Source: Pseudomonas sp. HS6 (GTDB taxonomy: Bacteria; Pseudomonadota; Gammaproteobacteria; Pseudomonadales; Pseudomonadaceae). Taken from it: a DNA stretch of 64,000 bases. The DNA is taken from the NCBI RefSeq assembly GCF_023375815.1, contig NZ_CP067412.1, forward strand, positions 6,138,001-6,202,000. The letters are read 5' to 3'. Below are positions 54,330 through 64,000 of this stretch, in pieces. A program made the position numbers and the translations under genes. The first letter of the stretch is position 1. The number at the start of each line of letters is the position of its first letter. The notes beneath the pieces were generated by a model. The model saw nothing but the letters and a program-made list of their open reading frames with translations, was not told the origin of the DNA and did not search any database.

Positions 54330-55271
54330 TTAACGGAACATCGCGCTGATCGATTCTTCATTGCTGATGCGGCGAACCGCTTCGGCAACAACCGGTGCGA
54401 TATCCAGTTGACGGATACGTGCACAGGCTTGTGCTGCAGCGGACAGCGGGATGGTGTTAGTGACCACCAGCTCGTCCAGCACGGAATTTTCGATATTCTC
54501 GATGGCCCGACCCGACAGCACAGGGTGTGTGCAGTAGGCAAAGACCTTGGCTGCGCCATGCTCTTTCAGGGCCTTGGCCGCGTGGCACAGAGTGCCTGCG
54601 GTATCGACCATGTCATCGACCAGAATGCAGGTACGCCCTTCGACATCACCGATGATATGCATCACTTCAGAGTGATTGGCTTTCTCACGGCGTTTGTCGA
54701 TGATCCCGAGATCCACGCCCAGAGACTTGGCAACGGCACGTGCACGCACGACGCCACCAATGTCCGGAGACACGATCATCAGGTTCTCGAAGCGCTGATC
54801 TTCGATGTCATCCACCAGAACCGGGGAGCCGTAGATGTTATCTACCGGAATATCGAAGAAACCCTGAATCTGGTCAGCATGCAGATCAACCGTGAGAACA
54901 CGGTCGATGCCGACTACGGTAAGCATGTCAGCGACGACTTTCGCGCTGATAGCCACACGTGCGGAACGCGGACGGCGATCCTGACGGGCATAACCAAAAT
55001 AAGGAATAACAGCAGTGATACGAGTAGCCGAGGAGCGGCGGAAGGCATCAGCCATCACTACCAGTTCCATCAGGTTATCGTTGGTCGGAGCGCAAGTCGG
55101 CTGAATAATGAAAACGTCTTTACCGCGAACGTTTTCATTGATCTCGGCTGTAATTTCGCCGTCGGAAAATTTACCGACAGAGATGTCACCGAGAGGGATA
55201 TGCAGCTGACGTACGACACGCCGAGCCAGATCGGGGTTAGCGTTCCCCGTAAAGACCATCATCTTGGACAC
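54330..55271 (-). CDS. prs: Ribose-phosphate pyrophosphokinase
   Basis: A 313-residue PRPP synthetase that supplies PRPP for nucleotide, histidine and tryptophan synthesis. [32 protein letters not shown], the flexible loop [33 protein letters not shown] and the PRPP-binding [10 protein letters not shown] are all canonical. GTG 55271 (VSKMMVFTG) is the conserved start. It sits downstream of ispE and tRNA-Gln on the same strand and upstream of rplY, a standard pseudomonad order. Confidence 0.97.
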   Translation of the reverse strand: MSKMMVFTGNANPDLARRVVRQLHIPLGDISVGKFSDGEITAEINENVRGKDVFIIQPTCAPTNDNLMELVVMADAFRRSSATRITAVIPYFGYARQDRRPRSARVAISAKVVADMLTVVGIDRVLTVDLHADQIQGFFDIPVDNIYGSPVLVDDIEDQRFENLMIVSPDIGGVVRARAVAKSLGVDLGIIDKRREKANHSEVMHIIGDVEGRTCILVDDMVDTAGTLCHAAKALKEHGAAKVFAYCTHPVLSGRAIENIENSVLDELVVTNTIPLSAAAQACARIRQLDIAPVVAEAVRRISNEESISAMFR

Positions 55272-55316
55272 GCGCAGTACCTAGAGGCTGAGGGTAACCT
55301 GGATGAGTATAGAAAA

Positions 55317-55391
55317 TGGCAGGGGCGGCTGGATTCGAACCAACGCATGGCAGGATCAAAACCTGCTGCCTTACCGCTTGGCGACGCCCCT
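55317..55391 (-). tRNA. tRNA-Gln (TTG)
   Basis: A 75-nt cloverleaf with acceptor AGGGGCG/CGCCCCT plus GCCA, D-arm CGCCAAGCGGTAAGGC, anticodon stem-loop GCAGG-TTTTGAT-CCTGC (anticodon TTG) and T-arm with GGTTCGAATCC. It lies between ispE and prs, as in other Pseudomonas genomes, and probably shares the ispE transcript. Confidence 0.95.
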
Positions 55392-55428
55392 GTAGCTGTT
55401 GCTTGCAAGTGCCGGGCACTTGGTTCCT

Positions 55429-56280
55429 TTAGAGCAGACTTTGTAGCTTGCGATGCAACATCGAAACGTTGCTTCCTTTCGCTACAAACCCTGTAAGGGT
55501 CTCTGTCAGAAGGGCCGAGACTTTATCAGCTTCAGCTTTGCTTGGGAAGCCCCCAAACACACAACTTCCAGTTCCGGTGAGTTTTGCTTCGGTAAAATTA
55601 CCTAACAAATTCAATGCGTTATGTACTTCTGGATAACGCCTCGATACCACCGGCAAGCAGTCATTTCGACTGTTTCCCTCGGGAACGGGGCGCACTTTAA
55701 TGGGCGGCGTGTTACGTGTCAACAATGGATCTGAAAAAATTTCTGCCGTACTAACAGAGACTTGCGGAACGAGCACGACATACCACGGTTCGGCGGGGTC
55801 GACAGGGGTCAGTTTTTCGCCGACACCTTCTGCGAAAGCCGCGTGTCCACGCACGAAGACCGGGACGTCGGCGCCCAGGCTCAAGCCCAGTGCTGCCAGT
55901 CGATCTTCATCCCAGCCCAACTGCCAAAGATGATTGAGGCCGAGCAGGGTGGTCGCCGCATTCGAGCTGCCGCCGCCGATGCCGCCGCCCATCGGCAGGA
56001 TCTTGTCGATCCAGATGTCGATGCCGAGCGAGCAGCCGGATTGCTCCTGAAGTTTTTTCGCCGCGCGCACGATCAGGTTGCTGTCGTGGGGCACGCCGCC
56101 GAATTCGGTGTGCAGACGAATCACGCCATCGTCGCGCACGGCGAAAGTGATTTCGTCGCCGTAGTCGAGGAACTGAAAAATCGTCTGCAACTCGTGATAG
56201 CCGTCTTCGCGACGACCGAGAATGTGCAGCATCAGATTGAGTTTGGCGGGCGAAGGCAGCGTCAGGCGTGGAGCGGTCAT
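55429..56280 (-). CDS. ispE: 4-diphosphocytidyl-2-C-methyl-D-erythritol kinase
   Basis: A 283-residue GHMP kinase of the MEP isoprenoid pathway. [20 protein letters not shown], the ATP loop [32 protein letters not shown] and [12 protein letters not shown] are diagnostic. ATG 56280 ([15 protein letters not shown]) is supported by homology; the open frame continues upstream into lolB. It starts 2 bp beyond the lolB stop codon, so lolB and ispE are coupled, a common arrangement. Confidence 0.95.
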   Translation of the reverse strand: MTAPRLTLPSPAKLNLMLHILGRREDGYHELQTIFQFLDYGDEITFAVRDDGVIRLHTEFGGVPHDSNLIVRAAKKLQEQSGCSLGIDIWIDKILPMGGGIGGGSSNAATTLLGLNHLWQLGWDEDRLAALGLSLGADVPVFVRGHAAFAEGVGEKLTPVDPAEPWYVVLVPQVSVSTAEIFSDPLLTRNTPPIKVRPVPEGNSRNDCLPVVSRRYPEVHNALNLLGNFTEAKLTGTGSCVFGGFPSKAEADKVSALLTETLTGFVAKGSNVSMLHRKLQSLL

Positions 56281-56282
56281 GC

Positions 56283-56900
56283 TTATTGCCCCAGTTTGCG
56301 CGGTTGCCAGGTCTTGATGACCAGTGTCACGTCCAGATCGGTGCCGTGCAGTTTGATTCGCTCGGGCAGCCAGTAACCGTTCTGTTCGGCATAACCGAGG
56401 TATTCCACCTGCCAGCCGTCCTGTTCCAGATTGGCCAGGCGACTGTCGCCATCGAGGGTCAGCCGGCTTTTGCTGGCCGGAGCCGGCAAGCCGCGAACCC
56501 ACCAGGCCAGGTTCGATACCGGCAATTTCCAGCCCAGCTGTTCTTCCAGCAGGACTTCCGGAGACTGCGCGTCATAGCGACCCTGGTTGGCGACTTCCAG
56601 TGAGACTTTGCCGGGGCGACCAGTCAGTCGCGCCGCGCCGCGACCCAATGGGCCGGACAGGCGGATGTCGTAGTAATCCTGGCGTTGCAGCCAGAACAGC
56701 GTGCCGCTGCCCGAGTCTTTCGGAGCGCGGATGCCGATCTTGCCGTCGATCTGCCAGCCGTCGAGGCCGGTCAGTTGCTGTTTGTTAGCGGCCCATTGTG
56801 CCGGGCTGCCGTGGCCCTCGACCGATTCGCGGGCGCCGAAGCCCGCGCAACCGGCGAGCAGGGCGATGAAGCTGAAAACAATGACGTGGCGCAAAAGCAT
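56283..56900 (-). CDS. lolB: Outer-membrane lipoprotein receptor LolB
   Basis: A 205-residue lipoprotein with signal [18 protein letters not shown]; the lipobox LLAGC gives lipidation at C18. [40 protein letters not shown] and [20 protein letters not shown] are typical of LolB, which takes lipoproteins from LolA and inserts them in the outer membrane. It is between the TPR lipoprotein gene (3-bp gap) and ispE on the same strand. Confidence 0.95.
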   Translation of the reverse strand: MLLRHVIVFSFIALLAGCAGFGARESVEGHGSPAQWAANKQQLTGLDGWQIDGKIGIRAPKDSGSGTLFWLQRQDYYDIRLSGPLGRGAARLTGRPGKVSLEVANQGRYDAQSPEVLLEEQLGWKLPVSNLAWWVRGLPAPASKSRLTLDGDSRLANLEQDGWQVEYLGYAEQNGYWLPERIKLHGTDLDVTLVIKTWQPRKLGQ

Positions 56901-56903
56901 GAG

Positions 56904-58628
56904 TTAAAGAGTCTCGGATCCGGTCAGGCGCTTGATGGTGCTGCGCAGAATGGTGCTGTCGGGCTGATCCTTGAGGAACTTGCCCCAGATTTGTTTTGCC
57001 TCGCGCTGGTTACCCTTTATCCACAAGACTTCGCCCAAGTGAGCGGCGACTTCGTGATCCGGGAAGCGCTCGAGGGCCTGGCGCAGGTATTTCTCGGCGT
57101 CATCCAGGTTGCCCATGCGGAAATTCACCCAGCCGAGGCTGTCGAGTACCGCCGGGTCTTCCGGGTTGATCTGGTGCGCCTGCTCGATCAGCGCCTTGGC
57201 TTCGGCGTAGCGAGTAGTGCGGTCGGACAAGGTGTAGCCGAGGGCGTTGAGGGCCATGGCATTGTCCGGGTCGCGCTTGATGATCAGGCGCAGGTCTTTT
57301 TCCATCTGCGCCAGGTCATTGCGTTTTTCTGCCTGCATCGCCCGGGTGTAGAGCAGATTCAGGTCATCCGGGTATTGCAGCAACGCCTGTTGCAGGGTTT
57401 TCCAGGCCTTGTCGCCCTGATTATTGGCGGACAGAGTCTCGGCCTCGATCAGGTACAACTGGATCGCGTAATCCGGCTGCGCATCACGTTCGGCGGCCAG
57501 TTTGCTCTGGGCTTCGGCGGTCTTGCCGTTGTTCATCAGAATATCGGCCTGACGCAGTTGCGCCGGCAGATAGTCATTGCCGGGGCCGACCTGGGCGTAC
57601 TCGATCAGCGCGCCTTGCGGGTCGTTGCGTTCTTCGGCGATGCGGCCCAGGTTCAGGTGCGCGGAATCGACATGGCTTTCCCGGGCGATCAGGTCTTCCA
57701 GGTAACCCTTGGCCTCGTCCCAGGCCTTGCCTTCCAGGCACACCAACGCCAGCGAGTAACGCAGTTCGTCGTCTTCCGGGTATTGCTGAACCAGGGTGGA
57801 GAACTCGACCTTGGCGTCGTCCATCCGGTCCTGTTCCACCAGCATCCGTGCGTAAGTCAGGCGCAGGCGCTTGTCGTCCGGGTACTTCTTGATGTTTTTC
57901 TGCAGTAGCGGCAGGGCCTCGTCGCCACGGTTCAGCCCTTGCAACAGGCGGGCGCGCAGCAGGATCGGGGCGATTTCACCGTCGTCCGGCGGATTGTCTT
58001 CCAGCAGGGTCAGCGCACCTTTGGTGTCGCCGTCCTGCTGCATCAGCAGGGCCTTGCCGAAAATCAGCTGATTGTTGTGCGGATGACGCTGCAGCAGGCG
58101 GTCGAAACTTTTCATCAGACCGTTGCGGGTTTCCTGATCGGTGTCGGCGGCCGACAGCGCGAGGAAGTCGAAATGGGTGTCACCCTTGCCCTGCAGGACT
58201 TTCTCCATGTAGACCATCGAGTCGTCATAACGCCCGGCGCGTGCCAGTTGCACGGCGGCGGCGCGTTGCGCTTCTAGGTCTTCCGGGGCGTTTTTCGCCC
58301 AGATCAATGCCGTATCCAACGCCGGTTGATCCGCGCCCAGGTACTCGGCGATACGGAACGCCCGCTCGGAAACACCCGGATCCTGGGTGTTGATGGCCTG
58401 GGTCACGTAGTTGTCCAGGGCAATGTCGAAACGATTGCGCTGGCCGGCAAGTTCGGCGCTCAGCAGGCTGAACACCGTTTCCTGGCTGAACGAGCTGTAA
58501 ACCTTGGGCTTTTCAGGGGCTGGCGTGGTGTCTTCGACCGATGAGGTGCCATCGTGCGAAACGGGGGCCAAGGCCTGGCAGCCGCTGAGGAAGACAAAAG
58601 CAAGGAGCAACGCGGAAGATCTATTCAT
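56904..58628 (-). CDS. TPR-repeat lipoprotein
   Basis: A 574-residue lipoprotein. The signal MNRSSALLLAFVFLSGCQAL has an LSGC lipobox. The mature protein is a nearly continuous array of TPR-like helix pairs (for example NGKTAEAQSKLAAERDAQPD, RFPDHEVAAHLGEVLWIKGN), about ten to fourteen repeats. It is expected to be a scaffold in the outer membrane or periplasm; a homologue precedes lolB in other Pseudomonas. Function is unknown, although the conserved coupling with lolB hints at envelope assembly. Divergent from hemA across 182 bp. Confidence 0.85.
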   Translation of the reverse strand: MNRSSALLLAFVFLSGCQALAPVSHDGTSSVEDTTPAPEKPKVYSSFSQETVFSLLSAELAGQRNRFDIALDNYVTQAINTQDPGVSERAFRIAEYLGADQPALDTALIWAKNAPEDLEAQRAAAVQLARAGRYDDSMVYMEKVLQGKGDTHFDFLALSAADTDQETRNGLMKSFDRLLQRHPHNNQLIFGKALLMQQDGDTKGALTLLEDNPPDDGEIAPILLRARLLQGLNRGDEALPLLQKNIKKYPDDKRLRLTYARMLVEQDRMDDAKVEFSTLVQQYPEDDELRYSLALVCLEGKAWDEAKGYLEDLIARESHVDSAHLNLGRIAEERNDPQGALIEYAQVGPGNDYLPAQLRQADILMNNGKTAEAQSKLAAERDAQPDYAIQLYLIEAETLSANNQGDKAWKTLQQALLQYPDDLNLLYTRAMQAEKRNDLAQMEKDLRLIIKRDPDNAMALNALGYTLSDRTTRYAEAKALIEQAHQINPEDPAVLDSLGWVNFRMGNLDDAEKYLRQALERFPDHEVAAHLGEVLWIKGNQREAKQIWGKFLKDQPDSTILRSTIKRLTGSETL

Positions 58629-58810
58629 ATAGGAGAAGGACGACTAACCTGCGGTCGGATCATCATGACACAAGCCTTCGGCCAAACATAACCGAGTCTC
58701 GATTGTGGCCATTATAGGGGCCGACAATTGGGACAATAGTCAGCGGTAGTTGTTCTGAATCTGACGAAGTAGGACAATTGCCGGCTTCACGTCACCATCA
58801 GCGACCTTGA

Positions 58811-60097
58811 ATGGCCTTCCTTGCACTCGGTATCAACCACAAGACTGCTTCAGTAGACGTCCGCGAGCGCGTGGCCTTTACCCCTGAGCAGCTGGTGGAG
58901 GCCTTGCAGCAGCTCTGCCGACTCACCGACAGCCGCGAAGCTGCGATCCTTTCCACCTGCAATCGCAGTGAACTGTATATAGAGCAGGATCAGCTTTCGG
59001 CCGATATCGTGCTGCGCTGGCTGGCCGACTATCACCATTTAAGCCTCGATGAGCTGCGCGCGAGTGCTTATGTTCATGAAGATGATGCGGCAGTTCGTCA
59101 CATGATGCGCGTCGCCTCCGGGCTCGATTCGCTGGTGCTGGGCGAGCCGCAGATCCTCGGCCAGATGAAATCGGCCTACGCCGTGGCCCGCGAAGCCGGC
59201 ACCATCGGTCCGTTGCTGGGCCGGTTGTTTCAGGCAACATTCAACGCTGCCAAGCAAGTGCGCACCGACACCGCCATCGGTGAAAACCCGGTGTCCGTGG
59301 CATTTGCCGCCGTCAGCCTGGCCAAACAGATTTTCAGCGACCTGCAACGCAGTCAGGCCCTGCTGATCGGCGCTGGCGAGACCATCACCCTGGTCGCCCG
59401 CCATCTGCATGAGCTGGGGGTCAAGCGTATCGTGGTGGCCAACCGGACGCTGGAGCGCGCCAGCCTGCTGGCCGAACAGTTCGGCGCCCACGCGGTGCTG
59501 CTCTCGGACATCCCGGCCGAACTGGTGCGCAGCGACATCGTCATCAGCTCCACCGCCAGTCAGTTGCCGATTCTTGGCAAGGGTGCGGTGGAAAGCGCCC
59601 TGAAGCTGCGCAAACACAAGCCGATCTTCATGGTCGATATTGCCGTTCCCCGGGATATCGAACCGGAAGTCGGCGAACTCGACGACGTTTACCTCTATAG
59701 CGTCGATGATCTGCATGAAGTGGTCGCCGAAAACCTCAAGAGCCGTCAGGGCGCAGCCCAGGCCGCCGAAGAGATGGTTTCGGTCGGTGCCGACGATTTC
59801 ATGGTGCGCCTGCGCGAACTGGCGGCGGTCGATGTGCTCAAGGCCTATCGTCAACAGAGCGAACGTCTGCGCGACGAAGAGCTGCAAAAGGCCCTGCGCC
59901 TGCTGGCCAACGGCGGCAATGCCGAAGACGTGCTGGGCCAGTTGGCCCGTGGCCTGACCAATAAACTCCTGCACGCCCCGAGCGTACAGTTGAAAAAGCT
60001 TTCTGCCGAAGGCCGCCTCGATGCGCTGGCCATGGCCCAGGAACTCTTTGCCCTCGAGGGCTCACCGGATAGCTTTTCGGATAAAAAACCGCAATGA
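58811..60097 (+). CDS. hemA: Glutamyl-tRNA reductase
   Basis: A 428-residue enzyme that makes glutamate-1-semialdehyde, the first committed step of C5 tetrapyrrole synthesis. [20 protein letters not shown] at the start, the catalytic cysteine C50 in [31 protein letters not shown], the NADPH fold [16 protein letters not shown], and [18 protein letters not shown] are all present. ATG 58811 starts a four-gene string, and its stop overlaps prfA by 4 bp (ATGA), an old and widely conserved coupling. Confidence 0.97.
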   Translation: MAFLALGINHKTASVDVRERVAFTPEQLVEALQQLCRLTDSREAAILSTCNRSELYIEQDQLSADIVLRWLADYHHLSLDELRASAYVHEDDAAVRHMMRVASGLDSLVLGEPQILGQMKSAYAVAREAGTIGPLLGRLFQATFNAAKQVRTDTAIGENPVSVAFAAVSLAKQIFSDLQRSQALLIGAGETITLVARHLHELGVKRIVVANRTLERASLLAEQFGAHAVLLSDIPAELVRSDIVISSTASQLPILGKGAVESALKLRKHKPIFMVDIAVPRDIEPEVGELDDVYLYSVDDLHEVVAENLKSRQGAAQAAEEMVSVGADDFMVRLRELAAVDVLKAYRQQSERLRDEELQKALRLLANGGNAEDVLGQLARGLTNKLLHAPSVQLKKLSAEGRLDALAMAQELFALEGSPDSFSDKKPQ

Positions 60098-61176
60098 AAG
60101 CGTCACTGCTCAATAAGCTGGATATCCTCCAGGACCGTTTCGAGGAACTGACCGCGCTGCTCGGCGACGCCGAAGTCATTTCCGACCAGACCAAATTCCG
60201 CGCCTATTCCAAGGAATACGCCGAACTTGAGCCGGTGGTACAAGGCTATAAAAAGCTGCTCGGCGTACAAAGCGATCTTGAGGGCGCGCAGGCGCTGCTC
60301 AAGGACAGCGACCCGGACATGCGTGAAATGGCCGTGGAAGAAGTCCGCGAAGCCAAGGAATTGCTGATCACGCTGGAATCCGACTTGCAACGCATGTTGC
60401 TGCCCAAGGATCCCAACGACGGGCGCAACGTCTTTCTCGAAATCCGCGCCGGCACCGGTGGCGACGAGGCGGCGATCTTCTCCGGCGACCTGTTCCGCAT
60501 GTACTCGCGTTACGCCGAGCGTCGTGGCTGGCGGGTGGAGATCCTCTCGGAAAACGAAGGCGAACACGGCGGCTATAAAGAAGTCATCGCCCGCATCGAA
60601 GGCGACAACGTTTACGGCAAGCTGAAATTCGAATCCGGCGCGCACCGCGTCCAGCGCGTACCCGCCACCGAATCCCAGGGCCGTATCCACACGTCGGCCT
60701 GCACCGTGGCGGTATTGCCCGAGCCGGACGAGCGCGAAGCTATCGAGATCAACCCGGCGGACTTGCGCGTCGACACTTACCGTTCCTCCGGAGCCGGTGG
60801 ACAGCACGTCAACACCACCGACTCGGCGATCCGCATCACGCACATACCGACCGGCACCGTTGTCGAGTGCCAGGAAGAACGTTCCCAGCACAAGAACCGT
60901 GCCCGAGCGATGTCCTGGCTGTCGGCCAAGCTCAACGACCAGCAGACCGCAGCGGCGGCCAACGCCATCGCCAGCGAACGTAAATTGCTGGTGGGTTCCG
61001 GTGACCGCTCCGAGCGTATCCGCACCTACAACTTTGCCCAGGGCCGGGTCACCGACCACCGCGTCAACCTGACCCTGTATTCCCTCGACGAAATCCTCGC
61101 CGGTGGCGTTGAAGCGGTGATCGAGCCTCTGCTGGCCGAATACCAGGCCGACCAACTTGCAGCGATAGGTGAATAA
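60094..61176 (+). CDS. prfA: Peptide chain release factor 1
   Basis: A 360-residue class I release factor reading UAG and UAA. The stop-codon recognition tripeptide PAT is in [20 protein letters not shown] and the GGQ motif is in [16 protein letters not shown], whose glutamine is the target of PrmC, the next gene. It starts within hemA and ends one base before prmC. Confidence 0.97.
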   Translation: MKASLLNKLDILQDRFEELTALLGDAEVISDQTKFRAYSKEYAELEPVVQGYKKLLGVQSDLEGAQALLKDSDPDMREMAVEEVREAKELLITLESDLQRMLLPKDPNDGRNVFLEIRAGTGGDEAAIFSGDLFRMYSRYAERRGWRVEILSENEGEHGGYKEVIARIEGDNVYGKLKFESGAHRVQRVPATESQGRIHTSACTVAVLPEPDEREAIEINPADLRVDTYRSSGAGGQHVNTTDSAIRITHIPTGTVVECQEERSQHKNRARAMSWLSAKLNDQQTAAAANAIASERKLLVGSGDRSERIRTYNFAQGRVTDHRVNLTLYSLDEILAGGVEAVIEPLLAEYQADQLAAIGE

Positions 61177-62007
61177 ATGACCATCATCGCCAGCCTGTTG
61201 CGCGCCGCCGAACTGCCGGACTCGCCCACCGCGCGCCTGGACGCTGAACTGCTCCTGGCAGCGGCGTTGGGCAAGTCGCGCAGTTTTCTCCACACCTGGC
61301 CCGAGCGCATCGTGCCGAGCGAAGCCGTGTTGGTCTTCACCGAGTACCTGCAGCGTCGTCGCAGTGGCGAGCCGGTGGCCTATATTCTCGGCCAGCAAGG
61401 TTTCTGGAAACTCGATCTGGAAGTCGCGCCGCACACGCTGATTCCGCGCCCGGACACCGAACTGCTGGTGGAAGCCGCACTGGAATTGCTACCGGCAACT
61501 CCGGCCAAAGTTCTCGACCTCGGCACCGGCAGCGGTGCAATTGCCCTGGCCCTGGCCAGCGAGCGTCCGGCGTGGAACGTCACCGCCGTGGATCGCGTGC
61601 TGGAAGCCGTGGCCCTGGCCGAACGCAACCGTCAGCGCCTGCACCTGAACAACGCTACGGTGCTGAGCAGTCACTGGTTCAGCGCCCTCGAAGGCAAGCG
61701 GTTCGAGCTGATCATCAGCAACCCGCCGTACATTCGCGCCGCCGATCCGCATCTGGTGGAAGGTGATGTGCGTTTCGAACCGGAAAGCGCCTTGGTGGCC
61801 GGCATCGACGGGCTCGACGATCTGCGTCTGATCATCGCTCAGGCGCCGGCGCATCTGGAAACCGGTGGCTGGCTGATGCTCGAACACGGCTATGATCAAG
61901 CCGAAGCCGTGCGCGATCTGCTGCTGACGCAAGGTTTCGAAGAAGTCCACAGCCGCACCGATCTGGGCGGCCATCAACGGATCAGCCTGGGGCGCCTGCC
62001 GTGCTGA
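61177..62007 (+). CDS. prmC: Release factor glutamine methyltransferase PrmC
   Basis: A 276-residue SAM-dependent enzyme that N5-methylates the GGQ glutamine of RF1 and RF2. The N-terminal helical domain is followed by the Rossmann motif VLDLGTGSGAIALALASERP and the glutamine-binding NPPY in ELIISNPPYIRAADPHL. ATG 61177 directly follows the prfA TAA. The stop overlaps the GTG start of moeB by 7 bp. Confidence 0.96.
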   Translation: MTIIASLLRAAELPDSPTARLDAELLLAAALGKSRSFLHTWPERIVPSEAVLVFTEYLQRRRSGEPVAYILGQQGFWKLDLEVAPHTLIPRPDTELLVEAALELLPATPAKVLDLGTGSGAIALALASERPAWNVTAVDRVLEAVALAERNRQRLHLNNATVLSSHWFSALEGKRFELIISNPPYIRAADPHLVEGDVRFEPESALVAGIDGLDDLRLIIAQAPAHLETGGWLMLEHGYDQAEAVRDLLLTQGFEEVHSRTDLGGHQRISLGRLPC

Positions 62008-62756
62008 ATGATCAGGAATTGTTGCGCTACAGTCGGCAGATCCTGCTGCAACACATCGACATCGATGGCCAGTTGAAGCTCAAGGACAGCCGGGTCCTGA
62101 TCGTCGGCCTCGGCGGTCTCGGCGCACCGGTGGCCTTGTACTTGGCGGCGGCGGGCGTCGGTGAGTTGCATCTGGCGGATTTCGACACGGTCGACCTGAC
62201 CAACCTGCAACGCCAGATCATCCACGACACCGACAGCGTCGGCATGACCAAGGTCGACTCGGCGCTCAAGCGCCTGAACGCGATCAACCCTGAAATCAAA
62301 CTGGTGCCGCACCGTCAGGCGCTGGACGAGGACTCCCTCGCTGCTGCCGTGGCTGCGGTGGATCTGGTGCTCGACTGCTCCGACAATTTCTCCACCCGCG
62401 AAGCGGTCAACGCCGCGTGTGTGGCGGCACGCAAGCCGCTGGTCAGTGGAGCTGCGATCCGTCTTGAAGGGCAGCTCTCGGTGTTCGACCCGCGTCGTGC
62501 CGAGAGCCCGTGCTACCACTGCCTGTACGGCCACGGCAGCGAAGCCGAACTGACTTGCAGCGAAGCCGGCGTGGTCGGTCCGCTGGTGGGGCTGGTGGGT
62601 AGCCTGCAAGCGCTGGAAGCGTTGAAGTTGCTGGCGGGTTTCGGCGAGCCACTGGTGGGCCGCTTGTTGTTGATCGATGCACTGGGTTCGCGATTCCGTG
62701 AGCTGCGGGTCAAGCGTGATCCGGGATGCAGCGTCTGTGGTTCGCACCATGCATGA
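62001..62756 (+). CDS. moeB: MoeB/ThiF-family sulfur-carrier adenylyltransferase
   Basis: A 251-residue E1-like enzyme that activates the C-terminus of a sulfur-carrier protein (MoaD or ThiS) by adenylation. The glycine loop [38 protein letters not shown], and [18 protein letters not shown] are typical; CYHC near residue 172 and CSVC near the end are the zinc cysteine pairs. GTG 62001 is used, overlapping prmC, and its stop overlaps murI by 8 bp. It is shorter than MoeBR proteins and has no rhodanese domain. MoeB versus ThiF cannot be settled by sequence alone; homologues at this position are usually named moeB. Confidence 0.9.
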   Translation: MLNDQELLRYSRQILLQHIDIDGQLKLKDSRVLIVGLGGLGAPVALYLAAAGVGELHLADFDTVDLTNLQRQIIHDTDSVGMTKVDSALKRLNAINPEIKLVPHRQALDEDSLAAAVAAVDLVLDCSDNFSTREAVNAACVAARKPLVSGAAIRLEGQLSVFDPRRAESPCYHCLYGHGSEAELTCSEAGVVGPLVGLVGSLQALEALKLLAGFGEPLVGRLLLIDALGSRFRELRVKRDPGCSVCGSHHA

Positions 62757-63540
62757 GGCGCCGATCGCCGTATTCGACTCCGGTGTCGGCGGTCTGTCGG
62801 TGTTGGCGGAAATCCAGCATCTGTTGCCCAATGAGTCGCTGCTATATCTCGGCGATTGCGGGCACATTCCTTATGGCGAGAAAACTCCGGAGTTCATTCG
62901 CCAGCGTTGCAGCGTGATGGCCGGGTTTTTCCGCGAGCAGGGCGCCAAGGCGCTGGTGATCGCTTGCAACACCGCGACCGTGGCCGGCGTCGCCGATCTG
63001 CGACGTGATTTTCCTGACTGGCCGATTGTCGGCATGGAGCCGGCGGTCAAACCGGCCGCCGCCGCGACACGCAGCGGAATAGTCGGCGTACTCGCCACCA
63101 CCGGCACCTTGCAGAGCGCGAAATTCGCGGCCCTGCTTGATCGTTTTGCCACTGATATTCGGGTCATCACCCAGCCCTGCCCGGGACTGGTGGAGCGGAT
63201 CGAAAGTGGCGATCTGCACAGCGAGGAACTGCGTCAGTTACTTCACCGCTATGTCGAACCACTGCTGGGCGCGGGCTGCGACACGATCATTCTCGGCTGC
63301 ACTCACTATCCGTTTCTCAAGCCGATGCTCAAGACGATGCTCCCCGACGACATCCGCCTGATCGACACCGGCGCCGCCGTGGCCCGGCAACTTCAGCGTC
63401 TGCTGGCTGAGCGTGAACTGCTCGCCGGCGGCCCGAACCGCCCCGCGAAATTCTGGACCAGTGCCGATCCGCAATCCCTGAAAAACATCCTGCCGCTGCT
63501 GGGACAATTGCCCGGCGATGTGCAAAGCTTCGGTTTGTAA
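62749..63540 (+). CDS. murI: Glutamate racemase
   Basis: A 263-residue racemase supplying D-glutamate for peptidoglycan. The substrate and catalytic motifs [31 protein letters not shown], the first catalytic cysteine in [14 protein letters not shown] and the second in [13 protein letters not shown] are all intact. ATG 62749 is preferred because homology begins there; an in-frame GTG lies three codons upstream. It is the last gene of hemA-prfA-prmC-moeB-murI, and the next gene has its own start after a 99-bp gap. Confidence 0.95.
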   Translation: MHEAPIAVFDSGVGGLSVLAEIQHLLPNESLLYLGDCGHIPYGEKTPEFIRQRCSVMAGFFREQGAKALVIACNTATVAGVADLRRDFPDWPIVGMEPAVKPAAAATRSGIVGVLATTGTLQSAKFAALLDRFATDIRVITQPCPGLVERIESGDLHSEELRQLLHRYVEPLLGAGCDTIILGCTHYPFLKPMLKTMLPDDIRLIDTGAAVARQLQRLLAERELLAGGPNRPAKFWTSADPQSLKNILPLLGQLPGDVQSFGL

Positions 63541-63639
63541 AAAAGATGTGTCATAACTAAAAATCAGCTGAACTTCTGTTCAAGCGCCGATTTCTATAGC
63601 GTCAAGCAAACTAAAAACCATACGACCGTTCGGAAAAGG

Positions 63640-64000
63640 ATGTTTCAAGTGAAGCGACTATTCTGCTTGGCCGCGATTGCGGCCGCACTGATGGGGCAAA
63701 GTTTTACCGCGCAAGCTGCGGGTGTGGAATTCGGGGTTGGGGCAACCAGCGATTCAACGATGACGTATCGTCTGGGGATGAATTTCGACTGGGACAAGAG
63801 CTGGCTGCAAAGCGATGTCGGTCGTCTGACCGGTTACTGGAGCGGCGCCTATACCTACTGGGAAGGTGACAAGGGCTCCAGCAACAACAGCCTGTCGTTC
63901 TCGCCGGTGTTTGTTTACGAGTTTTCCGGCGAGTCGATCAAACCGTACGTCGAGGCCGGCATCGGCGCGGCACTGTTCTCCAACACTGAGTACGAAGGCA
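63640..64000 (+). CDS. pagL: Lipid A 3-O-deacylase PagL, N-terminal fragment
   Basis: A gene cut by the window end; 120 codons are present. A signal peptide (KRLFCLAAIAAALMGQSFTA, ending AQAAG) is followed by beta strands matching P. aeruginosa PagL: GATSDSTMTYRLGMNFDWDK, VGRLTGYWSGAYTYWEGD, LSFSPVFVYEFSG and IKPYVEAGIGAALFS. PagL is an outer-membrane barrel that removes the 3-O acyl chain of lipid A; its catalytic His and Ser lie beyond the window. ATG 63640 and GTG 63649 are both in frame; the latter has AAGGA at the better spacing. It follows murI, as in P. aeruginosa. Confidence 0.88.
   Translation, partial: MFQVKRLFCLAAIAAALMGQSFTAQAAGVEFGVGATSDSTMTYRLGMNFDWDKSWLQSDVGRLTGYWSGAYTYWEGDKGSSNNSLSFSPVFVYEFSGESIKPYVEAGIGAALFSNTEYEG

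Overview
The window is chromosomal DNA of a Pseudomonas, most likely of the P. fluorescens group. It is GC-rich, with TTG/GTG starts where conserved N-termini demand them. The housekeeping order ychF-pth-rplY-prs-tRNA-Gln-ispE-lolB-TPR protein // hemA-prfA-prmC-moeB-murI-pagL and the mksF-mksE-mksB / holD-rimI / acidic protein / carbonic anhydrase block are familiar from Pseudomonas genomes. Nothing looks like a prophage, plasmid or CRISPR array.

Region 1 (1-21.4 kb) is a sulfur-scavenging island. After an AraC-type gene fragment and a fatty acid desaturase come arylsulfatase atsA, the ABC importer atsBC with divergent binding protein atsR, a LysR regulator and the oxygenative alkylsulfatase atsK. 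Next are a second sulfatase-family enzyme, a LysR regulator with a divergent TonB receptor and an arylsulfotransferase (sftR/sftP/astA-like), and a small beta-rich protein of unknown role. Then follow tonB-exbB-exbD, an RBBP9-type hydrolase, a sigma-54 activator-like ATPase with no visible DNA-binding domain, and a MetQ-like binding protein. The logic appears to be outer-membrane uptake of sulfate esters (SftP powered by TonB-ExbBD), inner-membrane import (AtsRBC) and release of sulfur by AtsA, AtsK, AstA and the second sulfatase. A CTTATTCC-type motif recurs in three promoters, and two inverted copies of a roughly 200-bp MITE-like repeat bracket the ats block.

Region 2 (21.5-33.2 kb) holds a PqiA/LetA-type pair plus a six-MCE-domain PqiB/LetB protein (lipid transport across the periplasm), the MksBEF condensin, holD-rimI, an acidic hypothetical, a beta-carbonic anhydrase and a SET-domain protein.

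Region 3 (33.3-47.8 kb) is mixed accessory metabolism: a Tat-exported acid phosphatase with a good Pho box and a secreted partner, the transporters AtoE, an MFS member and GntP, a PAS-PAS chemoreceptor like BdlA, a flavin reductase, a frameshifted DUF2975 gene with its HTH partner, an orphan HigA antitoxin with only the tail of its toxin left between 62-bp direct repeats, gamma-glutamyltransferase and a DUF2817/M14-like peptidase.

Region 4 (47.8-64 kb) has tRNA-Met, a transmembrane chemoreceptor, an Fsr-type MFS pump and then the conserved core block: translation (ychF, pth, rplY, prfA, prmC), PRPP and isoprenoid synthesis (prs, ispE), lipoprotein localisation (lolB), tetrapyrrole synthesis (hemA), sulfur/cofactor activation (moeB), cell wall (murI) and the start of lipid A deacylase pagL.
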